A stretch of 64,000 nucleotides of DNA from positions 26,798,958 through 26,862,957 of the forward strand of contig OY754969.1 in NCBI GenBank assembly GCA_963576475.1, written 5' to 3'. Position 1 is the first letter of the stretch, and the number at the start of each line of letters is the position of its first letter. The position numbers and the translations under genes were made by a program. Origin of the DNA: Molanna angustata. Lineage: Eukaryota; Arthropoda; Insecta; Trichoptera; Molannidae. A model generated the notes under the pieces. That model did no database searches. It was not told where the DNA came from and saw nothing but the letters and a program-made list of their open reading frames with translations. Shown one piece after another: positions 22,756-34,078 of this stretch.

Positions 22756-22968
22756 GTATATAAATAATAAATTACTCTTGTCGCTGCATTAAAAACGACA
22801 TTGATCCTTCCGAAAAATACAAAATAATTTATAATAAACCATTTAAAAAATAAATATCAAACAATTTATTATGATAGCATGCTACTGAATTGAAAAAAAA
22901 GACATAATGTGCAGTGTCAATAGCATTGTTTTATGAACTAACAAGTATTGTTTTATTTAAGTCGTTGA

Positions 22969-23046
22969 TTTTGCAATATGTTTGTGTAAGCATATTTTGC
23001 AATATGTTTGTGTAAGCATATTTTGCAATATGTTTGTGTAAGCATA
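22969..23046 (+). repeat. Exact 26-bp tandem repeat, three copies
   Basis: The unit TTTTGCAATATGTTTGTGTA+AGCATA is repeated three times without mismatch (22969-22994, 22995-23020, 23021-23046). Identity of units indicates recent expansion. Confidence 0.95.
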
Positions 23047-23560
23047 TTTATTCTAATTCTTAAATATTTCGAAACCTCGAGGCCTTAACGAGATACAAGG
23101 AAAAAGTTAAATTTTTACATTTGAAACCAGTTTTTCTCGATATAAAAACACGGTAAAATAAAATAACAAGCTGCTGACAGAGAGCACGCAGGTGACAACT
23201 ACGTTAATATCAATTAAAGTAATATCGAAATTACTCGAATGTCCAGTGACAAAAATGGAAATGACAAAACCTCCACCATCATCAATCTAAATAACGCTGT
23301 AAAATATATACTTTGTGAAATGAACTTGCATAATTTCCCTGTCTGTCTATCATTAAAATAGAATCCGAGTAAAAGCTGTGCGGCCTCACCTTAAAGTTGC
23401 ATGCCATTTTGTATAAGTACATGTTACTAATGGTTAAAGGAATATTTCTCTGGTTTTTTTTTCACCCTTTGCTTTAAGGCCAGTCTAATAATACGACAGT
23501 GGTACGTGATTACCTACTGATAAAAATTGCATCTTTTAAAATGATATAATATACTCGTAC

Positions 23561-23670
23561 GGTCTTACAATTTGCGATTTGATTATGATCAAACGATAAG
23601 CCAAATTCGGGAATACAAAAAACAGGCTAAGCTTCGGATTATAGTCAAATCGCAAATAGTAAGACCGATT
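23561..23670. repeat. Imperfect inverted repeat
   Basis: GGTCTTACAATTTGCGATTT (23561-23580) with the following GATTATGATC is mirrored by 23636-23667 ATAGTCAAATCGCAAATAGT plus AAGACC. It is a small hairpin-forming element of unknown class. Confidence 0.6.
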
Positions 23671-23893
23671 GAGTACGAAAATAAACAAAATCAAAATTTA
23701 GTTCAAGGTACACTGAATAAAAAAACATTAAAAATTATTTCGTTTTCTTGTACATTTTTATTTTTTCGATTGAGTATGGAAATACACTCAATAACAAGAA
23801 AAATCGTTTTGAACTTTTTTTATGAACAGTACCTAGACGCCACATCAATGCGCTAATATTATAGTTTGTACAATAAATCAAATGGGTTAAGAA

Positions 23894-24055
23894 AGGCCCC
23901 CAGGTAAAGTAGCAAATACAAATATTTTTGTGAAGAAAAACGCCTGTATTTTTTTTTGTAATTTGAAGTCTGATTTATGCCACAGCATTAAATCCCATAC
24001 AAAAAATCAACAACCAGACGTTTATGTATTGATAAAAACGTGTTATTTGAAACTT
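23894..24055. mobile_element. Fold-back MITE, diverged relative of 13187-13370
   Basis: Left GGCCCCCAGGTAAAGTAG and an inner ACGCCTG...TTTTTTTTTGTA are mirrored by CCATACAAAAAATCAAC, CCAGACGTTT and AACTTGGGC on the right. The outline (GGCCC start, T-run GTA, inner ATTTGA) resembles the 13187 element but is less conserved. Confidence 0.45.
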
Positions 24056-24299
24056 GGGCAGAGTTAATAAAAAATGGAATAATCATCTTCTTATACTGGG
24101 TATTTTTATAATAGATTATGGTTCTACATATTATACATCATTATATGAAGACGATCTTTTCGGCTGACTAGGTCTTTATTAACTGGTCTATTCCATTATC
24201 AACCTGTATAATGGATTTTACGCCTTAAGTACTGTCAGTATTGACAATTTAAAAACATTGAATAATAATATTTTTCCTCTATGCTCAAACCAGCGCCCT

Positions 24300-24477
24300 C
24301 TGGATTTGCAGTTTTTGCAGTTATATCATGCCGTAATGTATGAGAGAATATTTTCCAATATGGCCGACGTATCAGTCGGGGGTTTACGCGTCTTGGCGTC
24401 TGTTTTTGCATAGAAATCAGTACATTTTGATTCGTTTTCGGTTAGTGTTGGTTTGTCGTGCTGTATTTTAAATCTCC
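24300..24477 (+). promoter_or_regulatory. Putative promoter and 5' UTR exon of the THAP gene
   Basis: A CpG-richer stretch ends in ATCTCC|GTAAGT (donor at 24478), the best splice donor upstream of the THAP coding exon on this strand. It contains CCAATATGGCCGAC, which resembles a YY1/Pho-type site often placed at start sites. The ATG inside it begins a 17-codon upstream ORF (24360-24413) ending before the donor. The transcription start is not precisely visible; the exon assignment rests on donor strength, composition and position 815 bases upstream of the coding exon's acceptor. Confidence 0.5.
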
Positions 24478-25288
24478 GTAAGTACAAATATAATTGTTTT
24501 TATCATTTATTTATTAATATTAAACATTATTTAAGCGTTTTCATATTATTTTGTTTGGTTATTTACCATAATTTTTGATATATAACGTAAATACATTGAA
24601 ATGTAATGTCAGAAACATTTTCATGGTTATGAAATATTTTATCGATACAATATTGTCATTAAAATTGTAATCTAATGTTTTGAAGTGATTAAACACAAAT
24701 TTATTATGATATAGTGCATATTATTTAAGAAAAATATATATAGGTATATTTCGAAATATGATCACACTAATGCGACTAAAATCTGACACGGCGATCGTAT
24801 TTGTTCACAATCATATTATTGGGTTGATTAATATTTTCATTATTGAATTATTTGTTTTTGTCATAGAATTATAATGTGTTTTTGTATGTTTATGTTTAAA
24901 TTTAGTTTTTGATTGTATAACGAACTAATATACATGAATAGTATTTCGATGCGTTTATTTTTCAAAATTTATCCCAAACCACCTTACATGTTTTATGGAA
25001 AACAAATTTGAGTCCATCTATTATAATGTAGACAATTTTGAGGGAATTTCTGATTTCAAATAAATATCTTTATTTTAGAAAATATATTTAAAACCGTGGC
25101 TAGGTTTGGATTGTGATTTATATTTTTTTGTATCGAGATCCTTTCTTCAGATATTTTATGTTACTGTCATGACAACCGGTATAATATAGGTATTTTAAAA
25201 TTGATAAATTTCTTATTTACCCGCTCCTTATAGTTACAATATAAATTTCTGTTGATTTTGTCAATTAAATCAATTAAATGTTTTACAG
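24478..25288 (+). other. Putative first intron of the THAP gene
   Basis: AT-rich sequence between the GTAAGT donor at 24478 and the TTTTACAG acceptor at 25281-25288. No repeats or exons recognised. Confidence 0.5.
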
Positions 25289-25292
25289 AAAT

Positions 25293-25497
25293 ATGCAGGG
25301 TTGTCGTGCTCCTGGATGCCAGTCCAATTACAATAAGAAGTATACAAATTGCTTTTCTTTTCCTAAAACTGATGCATTAAGAAGGCAATGGATTCAAAGC
25401 ATACCAAGAGCCAACCTAACTGCTTCTCCATATACAAGTGTGTGTATAAAGCATTTTCGCGAAGAAGACAAGGAAGATACATTTAATTGCACAGATG
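25293..25497 (+). CDS. THAP gene, coding exon 1
   Basis: Acceptor TTTTACAG ends at 25288 and the ATG at 25293 begins the protein with the Met just before the first zinc ligand, as is typical for THAP proteins. An in-frame ATG upstream at 25278 lies inside the acceptor and is not used. The exon encodes residues 1-68 plus one base of codon 69, with all four zinc ligands. The donor is GATG|GTAAGTGA at 25498. Confidence 0.85.
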
Positions 25498-28147
25498 GTA
25501 AGTGATTTTTCTGTAAGTGACTGACGTATGCAAGTCCGTTTGGGGTCGAGTTATGGAACGCTTTGGAGAAGCTCAAACTGTCGCCCTTGACATCTCTAAA
25601 GCTTTCGACCGGGTTTGGCACCGAGGTCTCTTAATGAAACTCCCTTCTTATGGACTACCCCAGTCTTTGTGTACTTGGATTGCGAATTTTTTAAAAGATC
25701 GCGAAGTCATAACTGTAGTGGACGGTTGCTCTTCTTCTCCCCATTCCATTAATGCGGGAGTCCCTCAAGGGTCCATTCTATCTCCAACCCTATTCCTCCT
25801 ACATATCAATGACTTGCTCTTACGCGCCCCCATCCACTGTTACGCTGATGACAGCACAGTCCATGACAATTTCTCTTTTGACAAACCTCCTAAACAGAGT
25901 GAAATATCAGAAGCCCGGAAAGACCTTCATCAAAAAATAAATAGCTACCCCCACTCAATCAATACCTGGGGTGAAAGTAATCTTGTTTCATTTAACGTCT
26001 CAAAAACCCAAGCCTGTCTAATTTCTGCGAAGAGAAACCCCAATGAATTGCAAGTGTCTTTCAACGGAAGCACCCTACCTAACAGCAGCTCTATCGACCT
26101 GCTTGGAGTATCTATAACGAACCAATTACACTACAAGGGCTCCATCGAAGCTAAGGTGAAACTCGCCTCCAAAGAATTGAGCGTACTATATAGTGCGCGC
26201 AGATATTTTACTAAGACCCAGATCTGTATACTCTACAAAGCGCAAATACGCCCAATTATTGAATATGGCAGTCACCTCTGGAGTGGCGCCCCCCAATACC
26301 TACTGAATACCCTCGACGCTGTCCAAAGGCGTGCTATACGTCTGATTGATGATCCATCACTGACTGATGGATTGCAATCACTAGAACACAGACGCAGAGT
26401 CGGTATTTTAAGTTTATTCTATAGATACTACCACGGGAATTGCTCAGAAGAACTTGCATCTTTGGTCCCTCCTCCACCCACTCGCAACAGAGTCACTCGC
26501 TTCACTCAATCGCAGCATCCATTCACAGTGGACCTTCAACATATACGAACAAGTCGCTTCTCGAACTCCTTTATTAATACAGCAGCCCGACTGTGGAACG
26601 ATCTTCCGAATTCTGTGTTTCCATCTTCGTACAACCCGGGTCTTTTTAAAATCCGAATTAATAAACTCTTTTCTTGATTGCAAACCCCTCCCAACGCTAC
26701 GTAGTGCGCTTCTTCGGAAGAGTAAAATGGACCCAAATCCCAATAGCTGGCGTCCCCTACGTAGACATGTTAAAAAAAAAAAAGTGAGACCTGGACATGG
26801 CAGAAGTCGTACGAAAGCAGAATAAATGCAGTTGAAATGAGATCGCTTAGAAGAATTTGTAACAGAATGATGTATGACAGAGTTCGAAATGAAGATACAA
26901 GGAAAGAATGTAAGATGAAGAAAGATGTAATTAACAGAATTAAAGTTAACACATTGAGATGGTTTGGCGACTTGGGGAGAATGAATGAAGAACGCCTGAT
27001 GAAAATATATAAAGCTGACAGGAATGGAATAAGAGGTCGGGGGCGCCCAAGAAAAGTATGGCACGACCATGTAAACAATATTCTGAAAGATGGAAATGTA
27101 AGAAGCGTGAACAACAGATGAACGTGTATAAGACAATGTATGAATGTTGATGAGGCGATGAATGTGTGTCAAGATAGAAAAACGTGGCGTTCGGTTCTCT
27201 CTGCCTACCCCGTGAGGGACATGGCGTGCTGGTATGTATGTATAGATATCTGACTCCTGAGATACGAAGATAAATATTATTAGTCTCCAGAATGTAGCAA
27301 CTTACTTGTTATTGGATGCATGTTAGATAATATTTAATTTAGTACCTAGTTGCCCGAAAAGCAATACACAAGAATATACCAAAACGTACAAAATAAGTTT
27401 GGAATGAAAATTAACGTTAACAAATCTTTTCATACGGCTATGAAAAGTCAAATCACATACTTCAAAAAAGAAACCAGCATGGCTACCCATGAAGTTGATT
27501 TTAAGATCAGATTCAGACTTGATGAATGACATTTTCATACTAAACTTTGATCTTAACAAAATATCTTTGATTTATGATATTTATAGTCTCACAAATTTAG
27601 ACAGAAAATGCAATTTAAAACTGTGAACCCAAGACCTATCTCAGAGTCAGATATCTTACCGACAAATAAGAATCATACAAACAAAAAAATATACAAAAAA
27701 TTATATATAAAGAACTCTACAATAAGTGCGTTCAAGTTTAGACATTTATTATGTTCCATCAAACTATTATTTATCATTTATCACCATAAATAAATTGACT
27801 AATAATTATGTTTCAATGTTTCAGGTCAAATCATTAATGTACATCGAAAAAGATTGAGGTTGAAAAAAGATGCTGTACCATCAGTGTTCTCCAATCTACC
27901 AGAATATTTATCAAAGAAATTGCCACCTCGTCGTAAGGAACCATCAAAAAGAAAAACGGATTTCGTAGTCCGAACCAACAAACAAAATGAAGCTTGGGAT
28001 CAATCCGATAAAATCACCAAGATTTTCAACATTTCAAACCAACCTTTGAATTTTAATATTAGTAACTGGAATTTAAAATCAAAAATAATTTTATACAGTG
28101 TTAAATTTTGTCCTTTTGCTCTTGTAACATTTTTAATTATTATGTGA
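25293..28147 (+). CDS. THAP-domain zinc-finger protein (two coding exons, 175 aa)
   Basis: The joined coding sequence 25293-25497 plus 27825-28147 gives 175 residues. The N terminus is a complete THAP domain, a C2CH zinc-dependent DNA-binding fold: Cys4 and Cys9 in MQGCRAPGCQSN, the conserved Trp33, Cys51-x2-His54 in SVCIKHF, and the closing AVPSVF motif at about residues 85-90. The intron splits the domain in phase 1, and the frame is kept across it, which strongly supports the model. The rest (residues 91-175) is basic (PPRRKEPSKRK) and then low in recognisable features. THAP proteins act in the nucleus as transcription regulators or derive from P-element-like transposases; no transposase domain is attached here. 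The last exon's tail reads LLINE-unrelated hydrophobic sequence, so an unrecognised further splice near the end is possible. An AATAAA follows at 28223. Confidence 0.82.
25517..26677 (+). pseudogene. LINE reverse transcriptase, N-truncated but open for 386 codons
   Basis: Motifs in order: VALDISKAFDRVWHRGLL (palm motif A with catalytic Asp), GVPQGSILSPTLFLLHINDL (motif B), and HCYADDST (motif C with the catalytic Asp pair), followed by thumb sequence LYKAQIRPIIEYGSHLWSG and the C-terminal SRFSNSFINTAARLWNDLPN with VFPSSYNPGLFKIRI. These are diagnostic for jockey/CR1-like non-LTR retrotransposons. The endonuclease and the fingers are missing, so the element is dead. The intact frame suggests a fairly young insertion. 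It stands alone in an intron and has no role in the host protein. Confidence 0.9.
25517..26782 (+). mobile_element. 5'-truncated jockey/CR1-type LINE with poly(A)
   Basis: The insertion begins shortly after the host splice donor and ends in a run of A at 26769-26782. It holds a long reverse-transcriptase reading frame and a short 3' untranslated region. The exact left border is not certain because no target duplication is obvious. Confidence 0.8.
26783..27245 (+). pseudogene. LINE C-terminal fragment (second family)
   Basis: A 94-codon plus-strand frame (26837-27121) contains MRSLRRICNRMMYDRVRNED, INRIKVNTLRWFGDLGRMNE and GRGRPRKVWHDHVNNILKDG, then, past a stop, MNVDEAMNVCQDRKTWRSVL and SAYPVRDM. 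This is the C-terminal region of an insect endonuclease/reverse-transcriptase LINE, ending in a short (TATG)n tail near 27230-27245. Related debris lies at 30235-30350. Confidence 0.75.
27825..28147 (+). CDS. THAP gene, coding exon 2
   Basis: Following acceptor GTTTCAG, two bases complete a Gly codon with the last base of exon 1. The frame then reads QIINVHRKRLRLKKDAVPSV, which is the end of a THAP domain, and stops with TGA at 28145-28147. It encodes 106 residues after the split codon. It includes a basic nuclear-localisation-like patch (PPRRKEPSKRKTDF). Confidence 0.8.
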
Positions 28148-28222
28148 ATCATTTGAAATTAAGATATATTTTAAAGATACCGAACTAAGTATAAAAAAAA
28201 TTAAAAAGGTTTGAATTTTTTT

Positions 28223-28228
28223 AATAAA
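28223..28228 (+). terminator. Candidate polyadenylation signal of the THAP gene
   Basis: AATAAA about 75 bases after the stop codon; a second AATAAA lies near 28243. No cleavage site can be proved from sequence alone. Confidence 0.4.
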
Positions 28229-28289
28229 CATGTTTTCATAGAAAATAAAGTTAATCACGTCACGGTTTTTGAGGATTGAAGAAAAAAAA

Positions 28290-28640
28290 CACATTTCTAT
28301 ATGTTACGTTGTTCTTGCAAAAAGGCGATATATAAAAGTAGAGTTGGTATATTTGTTTCTTTGTGTGTGATCGATGGACTCCTAAACCGCACATCCGACT
28401 GCGATGAAACTTTGGGGATTTGTTCAGCGCGCACCGGAGAAGGATTTTGCATTAAAATTTATTTAAGTATTTGTTCGACTTGAAATGTTATGAGGATTTG
28501 AAAATAATGCTACCAGGGTAACATAAGTCGGTCCAAATTTTTTTTTAAATGATCTATTTGATATTGCAATGAAACATTGGGGATTCGTTCAGTCCATACC
28601 CAAGAATGTTTTTGAATTTAAATGTATTTTTTTTAATATT
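28290..28640 (+). repeat. Probable non-autonomous repeat
   Basis: Two successive phrases, GACTGCGATGAAACTTTGGGGATTTGTTCAG and ATATTGCAATGAAACATTGGGGATTCGTTCAG in outline, mark a duplicated block about 160 bases apart. The wording (TCCGACTGCGATGAAACTTT) resembles Helitron-like or other dispersed arthropod repeats, but I cannot fix the family. Confidence 0.35.
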
Positions 28641-28676
28641 ACACATAACGCATTATTACAGGAAAATATTTATTAG

Positions 28677-28808
28677 ACGGAAGTGACTGAGGAGGGACTG
28701 AAGTGATTGAGGAGACAGAAGTGACTGAGGAGTGATGGAAGAGGGACTGAGGAAGGAATGAAGTGACTGAGGAGGGACGGAAGTGTCTGAAGTTATGGAA
28801 GGGACAGA
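28677..28808 (+). repeat. Degenerate minisatellite, unit about 20-23 bp
   Basis: GAAGTGACTGAGGAGGGAC and variants recur about six times. Purine-rich on the plus strand, no coding frame through it. Confidence 0.8.
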
Positions 28809-31020
28809 ATAATAATGAGAGATTCTAGATTATAATCTTAAAAAATAAAACATACGGATCAACCATTTTTATCTATACACAGGCAAGACAACGTCTGCTC
28901 GGTTTTCCTAGTATCCATAGAGTCAGAGGTTTGCGGGTAGACTTGTGTGGGAGAAGAAGTATATTAAAAAGTATATTTTTTAAATAAATAGTAATTTGGC
29001 AATAATATCACCACATGTCGTTACAGGGTGAAAGAAAGAGTAAATGTATTATTATAAAAATATACGCTTCCCCTAAATGTGGAATTTTTGATATTATCTT
29101 TTATGTAATTTGTTAATGAGAGAATTTGTATAGTGTGAATGGTCTGGATGTGTATGTGTACCCTTCCATTGTCTCTGTCTTAAATATATATAATATTTAA
29201 TTTTTTTATATACCTTTTATCATTGTTGTCAAACCTCTTTATGTAGAATGTCGTGTATATTATAAATAAGTAAAATGATTATATTATGTACGAGTATTTT
29301 CATCAGTCATTCTTTTTTCCTAGACAGAAGTGTAAATTTTAATAATTGCTGTATTTTTGTATGTTGATAATTGACTACCTACTGAATGGTTCCTTACAGT
29401 TTCGATAAAATTTATAAAAGAAGGTATTTATATGTGTGAATGTATGCATGATTGATTAGTTGAATATTTTTTCAATGAAAAAGTAATTATATATAATGAA
29501 AGATATCCATGTATAAAGTTGTATTTAGTTTGATACACCTCAACAAAGAAGTGAGTTATGCAGTAAATCTAGACATCTAATTAAGGCCCCTAAGTCAAAT
29601 TGTAAACGCTGTTCGTTATCGCCAAGCACTTGGAGATAACGTTTACAATTTAACTTAGGAGCCTGGACCTCAAGGTGTATTGATTTCTTCAATACACCAT
29701 CTAGAATATTCAGCATCTTTGTAAAGGTGTATCTGACTTTTCGTTCAGCACAGGATATCTTGATCTTCTGATATATTTGTTCAATTGAAAACTTGAGTAA
29801 AGTAAGAAATATAAAGCTGTTTTTAAATGCTAATCTATTGAAGAATAATGTGAATGAATATATTTGGAAAGAGAAATGTTTGTATAGATAACAATAACTT
29901 TTGTGTTTTCCAAAATAATATGTATGAAGGATCTGAATCTAAATAAATAAGGCCATGTATGTAAAATTTATGTGTGTGGAATAATCTGTATTTTAGTTAT
30001 GTAAAATGTTTTAATTGATGAACATAATATTAACAATAATGAATTTTTGGGTTACCAAATGTAGAATTTAATTTCTGAATTAGCTTGGAGAACACATGAT
30101 ACTATGAACATGTTTAATATTTGCAACAATAGTAACTACCTATGTATTTATTTCAAAAACTAAAAACACATCAATTGTTCAAACTTATTGTTGATAAGAA
30201 TGTATACAATCTAATAATGAATATTTCATAGAGCTGTATAATGACCATGTAAACAAAATTCTCAAAGGAAAGGATAAATCTTAATATGTTTAAATAACAG
30301 ACGAATGAATGTGTGTGAGGCAATGAATGTATGGTGCTCGCTTCTCTCTACATTTTTTTTATATCTCATAACATGATTTCCACCTAGTTCACTGTGGCTC
30401 GGAATAAGAATATTGTTCTTTTATTGTATCGCTAATTTCAAGTTCGCCTCAATACACCATCCCTTTTCCTATTCCTGTATCATGTATTTTAAATTCCTCA
30501 ATAGAATTTGAAGAAATTATTTACTCATATTTCTATACGTACACAATGATACATGAAATTGAAGTGTATGATAAACAAGAATGAATGTTTCAACTGGATA
30601 CATATTTTTTAAATTCAATATCAGACATCAGTTTTCTTTGCCAGTTCTTCCTGGTAGATGAATTAGAACTGGCGGATATTATCTTGTTTATTTTTAATAA
30701 AGAAAGTCAATAACTGGTACCATTAGTATAGACAACTGCAGTATATTTGTAGTTTTACAGAAAATGCTTCTATGTTATTGACAAATTTTAAACAAATACT
30801 TTTGTGTTTTTTTTATATTAAAACAACCTTTTTTCCCTAACAGTATTTTGAATATAAACCTTGTAAATATATGAGGTTTCGAAGAAAAGTTTTTTTGTGA
30901 AACAGAAGACCTAAGGAGATGGTGGGTATTTGGAAGTAATTGAGTATACATATTTTTTTAACTTTTTCTATCGACAATACTTGATGGAATTTGATTATAA
31001 TATATTACAATAAAATACAG
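28809..31020. other. AT-rich DNA with scattered LINE debris
   Basis: No gene found. A weak LINE trace near 30235-30350 (encoding DHVNKILKG, then a TGAATG-rich section as in the 26783 element) and one hairpin MITE at 29585 are the only recognisable parts. Confidence 0.4.
29585..29663. mobile_element. Short hairpin MITE, family of 13187-13370
   Basis: GGCCCCTAAGTCAAATTGTA and CGCTGTTCGTTATCGCCAAG match the outer part of the 13187 element almost exactly. The right arm CTTGGAGATAACGTTTACAA-TTTAACTTAGG is the inverted copy. The central half of the longer element is missing here, so this is a deletion derivative. Confidence 0.75.
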
Positions 31021-31026
31021 ATTTAT

Positions 31027-31158
31027 AATTTTCTTCAACTAAATTTAATTGAATAACTAGTTTCGCTCTAGACGAGCATATTCTGAGTGGTCCACTACTC
31101 AGAGAATGCTCGTCTAGAGCAAAAATAGTTAGTCAATAAAATTTAGTAAAAGAAAATT
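31027..31158. mobile_element. Imperfect fold-back element with hammerhead-like trace
   Basis: Left AATTTTCTTCAACTAAATTT...AACTAGTTTCGCTCTAGACG and right CGTCTAGAGCAAAAATAGTT...AGTAAAAGAAAATT are inverted arms of about 60 bases around CTGAGTGGTCCACTACTCAG. On the minus strand GCTC-GTCTA-GAGC followed by GAAACTAGTT repeats the stem-loop plus GAAAC layout of the 5227-5478 element. The CUGANGA part is not conserved here. Confidence 0.55.
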
Positions 31159-31689
31159 ACAAATGTGCATTTTAATAGAGTACCTATATATTATGCATCA
31201 TGTCAAGTATTTTTATATGATCAAACAAGCAAAATTTTTAAGACTAGATTATGTTAAAAGACTAGAAAATGCAATTTAAAATTTCTAATAGGGAATATCA
31301 TTTGTAGTTACATAATTAAGTTTATAATTTTATTATTACAATTGGTTCTTTACATAGGTGTTCTAGATTTTTCATATTTAAACAGCTGAACGTTGGTCGT
31401 TATAGATAATAAATCATATTCAAAACAATTGAAGGAAGCTCAATATCCCTGATAATAATTTATAATATAATATTAACTTTATTAGTATTTTGCTGAAATT
31501 AGTCATGTGCCTAGATATTTATTTGTTTTCAAAATTTTATACAGTTAGTAAACGATAATTGAATTATAAATGTATCAAATATTATTAATGAACATATTAA
31601 CAATGAATATGAATAGGTAGTTATCAATTTACCCAGAATAATTCATAACTCTTTGTATCAAGACTGATAAAAAATATCTTTTAATATAA

Positions 31690-31960
31690 GCTCTACTTGT
31701 TCAGTTTCCATCTTGGAGATTGTTTGGCAGTAAATCTCTTCCTTCACTCTGTTTGGTCTTCAGCGATGCACACCTGTTCCATATACTCCCAGCGGGAACG
31801 CCTTCTGTCAGTCGATCCCTCAATTATTCCCTCCAACAAGATGTGTAAGAGATGCTCATGTCACAACGCATGACCATCCAATTTGCATGCCTTTTCAATA
31901 TGGTGATCAACATGTTGTATTGTGACTAGTTTAATTGATTTTGCCGAGGACCTCACCTTT
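31690..31960 (-). pseudogene. Degenerate RTE-type LINE C terminus
   Basis: The minus strand, allowing one stop, reads LLEGIIEGSTDRRRSRWEYM then EQVCIAEDQTE and RKRFTAKQSPRWK. This follows the LINE C-terminal pattern (LLEGKIxGxRxRGRxRxxxxxQ...). Upstream HVDHHIEKAC-like sequence around 31900 agrees. A minus-strand 89-codon frame at 31931-32200 is a chance or unrelated remnant. Confidence 0.5.
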
Positions 31961-32200
31961 GCATAATGTGTGAAAACCATACAGGTACAGCAAAATACTC
32001 CACACTGATTTACTAATTGTTTCCGGAGTTGCTGGACTCAAAGATCTTTGATTGTTTAAGGCAAGTTTTGCTTGGTGGATGAGATTATCTATTTCACTCT
32101 TTGAACGTCCATCTCGTATGTGATCCTGTACCCAAGATAGACAAATTGGCATTCTATATTTCACTCTATATTGGCACATCTCTAGACATAAGTATATCAA

Positions 32201-34070
32201 TTATAATTTGAATATGGTTATTACCGTTGTTTTGTTCTGCAACCTTATGATGAATATATACTATTTCTTGTACAGAATATCTGTTGGTACAGTAGATAAA
32301 TTTTAACCGATTGAAAAAAAGAGGAGGTTATATTATATTGTAGGTATTATTGGTTATTTAGGTGCTCGAGATTTATTTATATTTAAAATAAATGAACGTA
32401 CCTAGCTCATTCTGGATGATAATATTGAAAACAATTAAAGGAAGCTCGATTTCCCTGATAATTATTTATATAAAATTGACAATTTATTCTGTATTTTGCT
32501 CGTGTAACAAGATACTAATTTGTTGTCATTCTTTGATATAAACTTTTTATACAATTACTCTGAATAAATATTATGTTTTCTCATATATTATAATCTAAGG
32601 TTTTCTCAATATTTTTTTTATAAATATAACTTTCATAATGCAATATGAATTATTTAAAGATTGCAAAATTGACCTTGAAAAATTCGTAAAATGATTTTTT
32701 GTATTTTGTAAATTTATAAAATTTATTTTTTTATGTCATAATGTACATTATAAATGAAAAAATGTTTTTATTCAAATCTGATCTGTCGCATTCAAGTATA
32801 TAAAACATGTTCTATGAACATGAGAAAAAGAACAATCCGCCAATATGGATAGCTGTCAAACTCCATACGACTGATAAGTCGGCCATTTTTTTTCCCCTAC
32901 CTTGCGGCCTGTCTAGAGGAAAACGAACGACGAACAATCCAGAGGGCCTTGCTCAAACCCGTCTTAGTCGGGTTCGGCTCCAGCTGGTACGCAATCACAA
33001 GGACACTGTCAACCTGTTGTGTATTTATTTACACTACACATTTTAAAAATAAAATATTGCAAACATATGACATTTTATTAAGAAATATTACTAGTTGACA
33101 ACCCTAAATCTATGATGAATATAGATCGTGTGCAAATTATTCACAAATAAATACGCATTGCATTTTTTACGGTAGGTACACAATATCTAAATGCATTTTG
33201 CATTTTCTTTAAATATATTCTATACGTTTTTCAAACAAAAACAACAAATATGGGAGTATTCTGAAAGTTTTGACTGATGAACTAGGTAATTATTGAGGAA
33301 ATGAGGGCGTTGTCTATTGAAAACTAATCAGCTGATAAGTTTGTGTACTTCACACATAATGAAGTAATTGGTAGAGAAGACACAAATTGGATAGTACACC
33401 ATATTTATATAAATATAAAAGATCATGAAGAAAAATTCAAAGTATTCACACTCGATATGAAGATACCCTTTAAATTTTAATTTAAAAAAGTTTTAATATT
33501 TTTGAACTTATTATTATAGAAGGTACTTATTAAAGTAAAAACTAAAAAAGTCAAAAACTTTAAAAGTCCATGAAAGATCGTGGATTGTATCTACTTCTTT
33601 CAAGATTATTTTTATTTGAGTATATCTGCGTAGAGGTGTTCACCAGTGTTCACTCACACGGGTATAGATACTTTGCACGACTTGCATAATACATTTTTTA
33701 AAGTAGAGATAGTTTGTTAATACACTATGAAGCATATGAAAAATAAACTCATCAATTGGTCAAATATCAGTTTTCAAAATAGTATTGGTTAATTCAAAAT
33801 AAAGCATTATCCATGTACACACAACCTGTTGATCCTCTAAAAGCAAAACGTCATGCAGCATAATATCCTTTTCTATGAAAATACAAAAAAAACTTACTTC
33901 GATTCCTCAAATCTTCATAGTCAGCTCTATAATATCTAATTGTATTTTCTCGTCTCGGTGACATAAAAAATATGCACTTAAAAAACTTTTCAAAACTTTC
34001 AATAACTATTGACATTTGGTATTTTCTAGGTTAGGTACAAAGACAAGTCATAATATTTGTGTTGCCATCT
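32201..34070. other. AT-rich intergenic DNA
   Basis: A GC-richer patch at 32805-33000 has a 79-codon frame with no recognised family. A piece of the 310-bp satellite-related family lies inverted at 33300-33390 (GTCTATTGAAAACTAATCAGC). Nothing else is identified. Confidence 0.4.
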
Positions 34071-34078
34071 ATGAAAAT

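Larger units (their letters stand above)
25498..27824 (+). other. THAP gene intron 2 loaded with LINE fragments
   Basis: The intron runs from GTAAGT at 25498 to TTTCAATGTTTCAG at 27811-27824. Its first half is a LINE fragment with its own poly(A), followed by a second LINE tail. Both lie in the same orientation as the host gene. Without them the intron would be under 700 bases. Confidence 0.75.

Noticed and set aside
26444..27172. 242-codon minus-strand frame opposite the LINE remnants
   Set aside because: It is the shadow of the plus-strand reverse-transcriptase frames; the plus-strand translations show clear family motifs and this one shows none.
28677..28808. Possible CRISPR-like repeat array
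   Set aside because: Repeats are contiguous and degenerate with no spacers, in a eukaryotic genome; it is a minisatellite.
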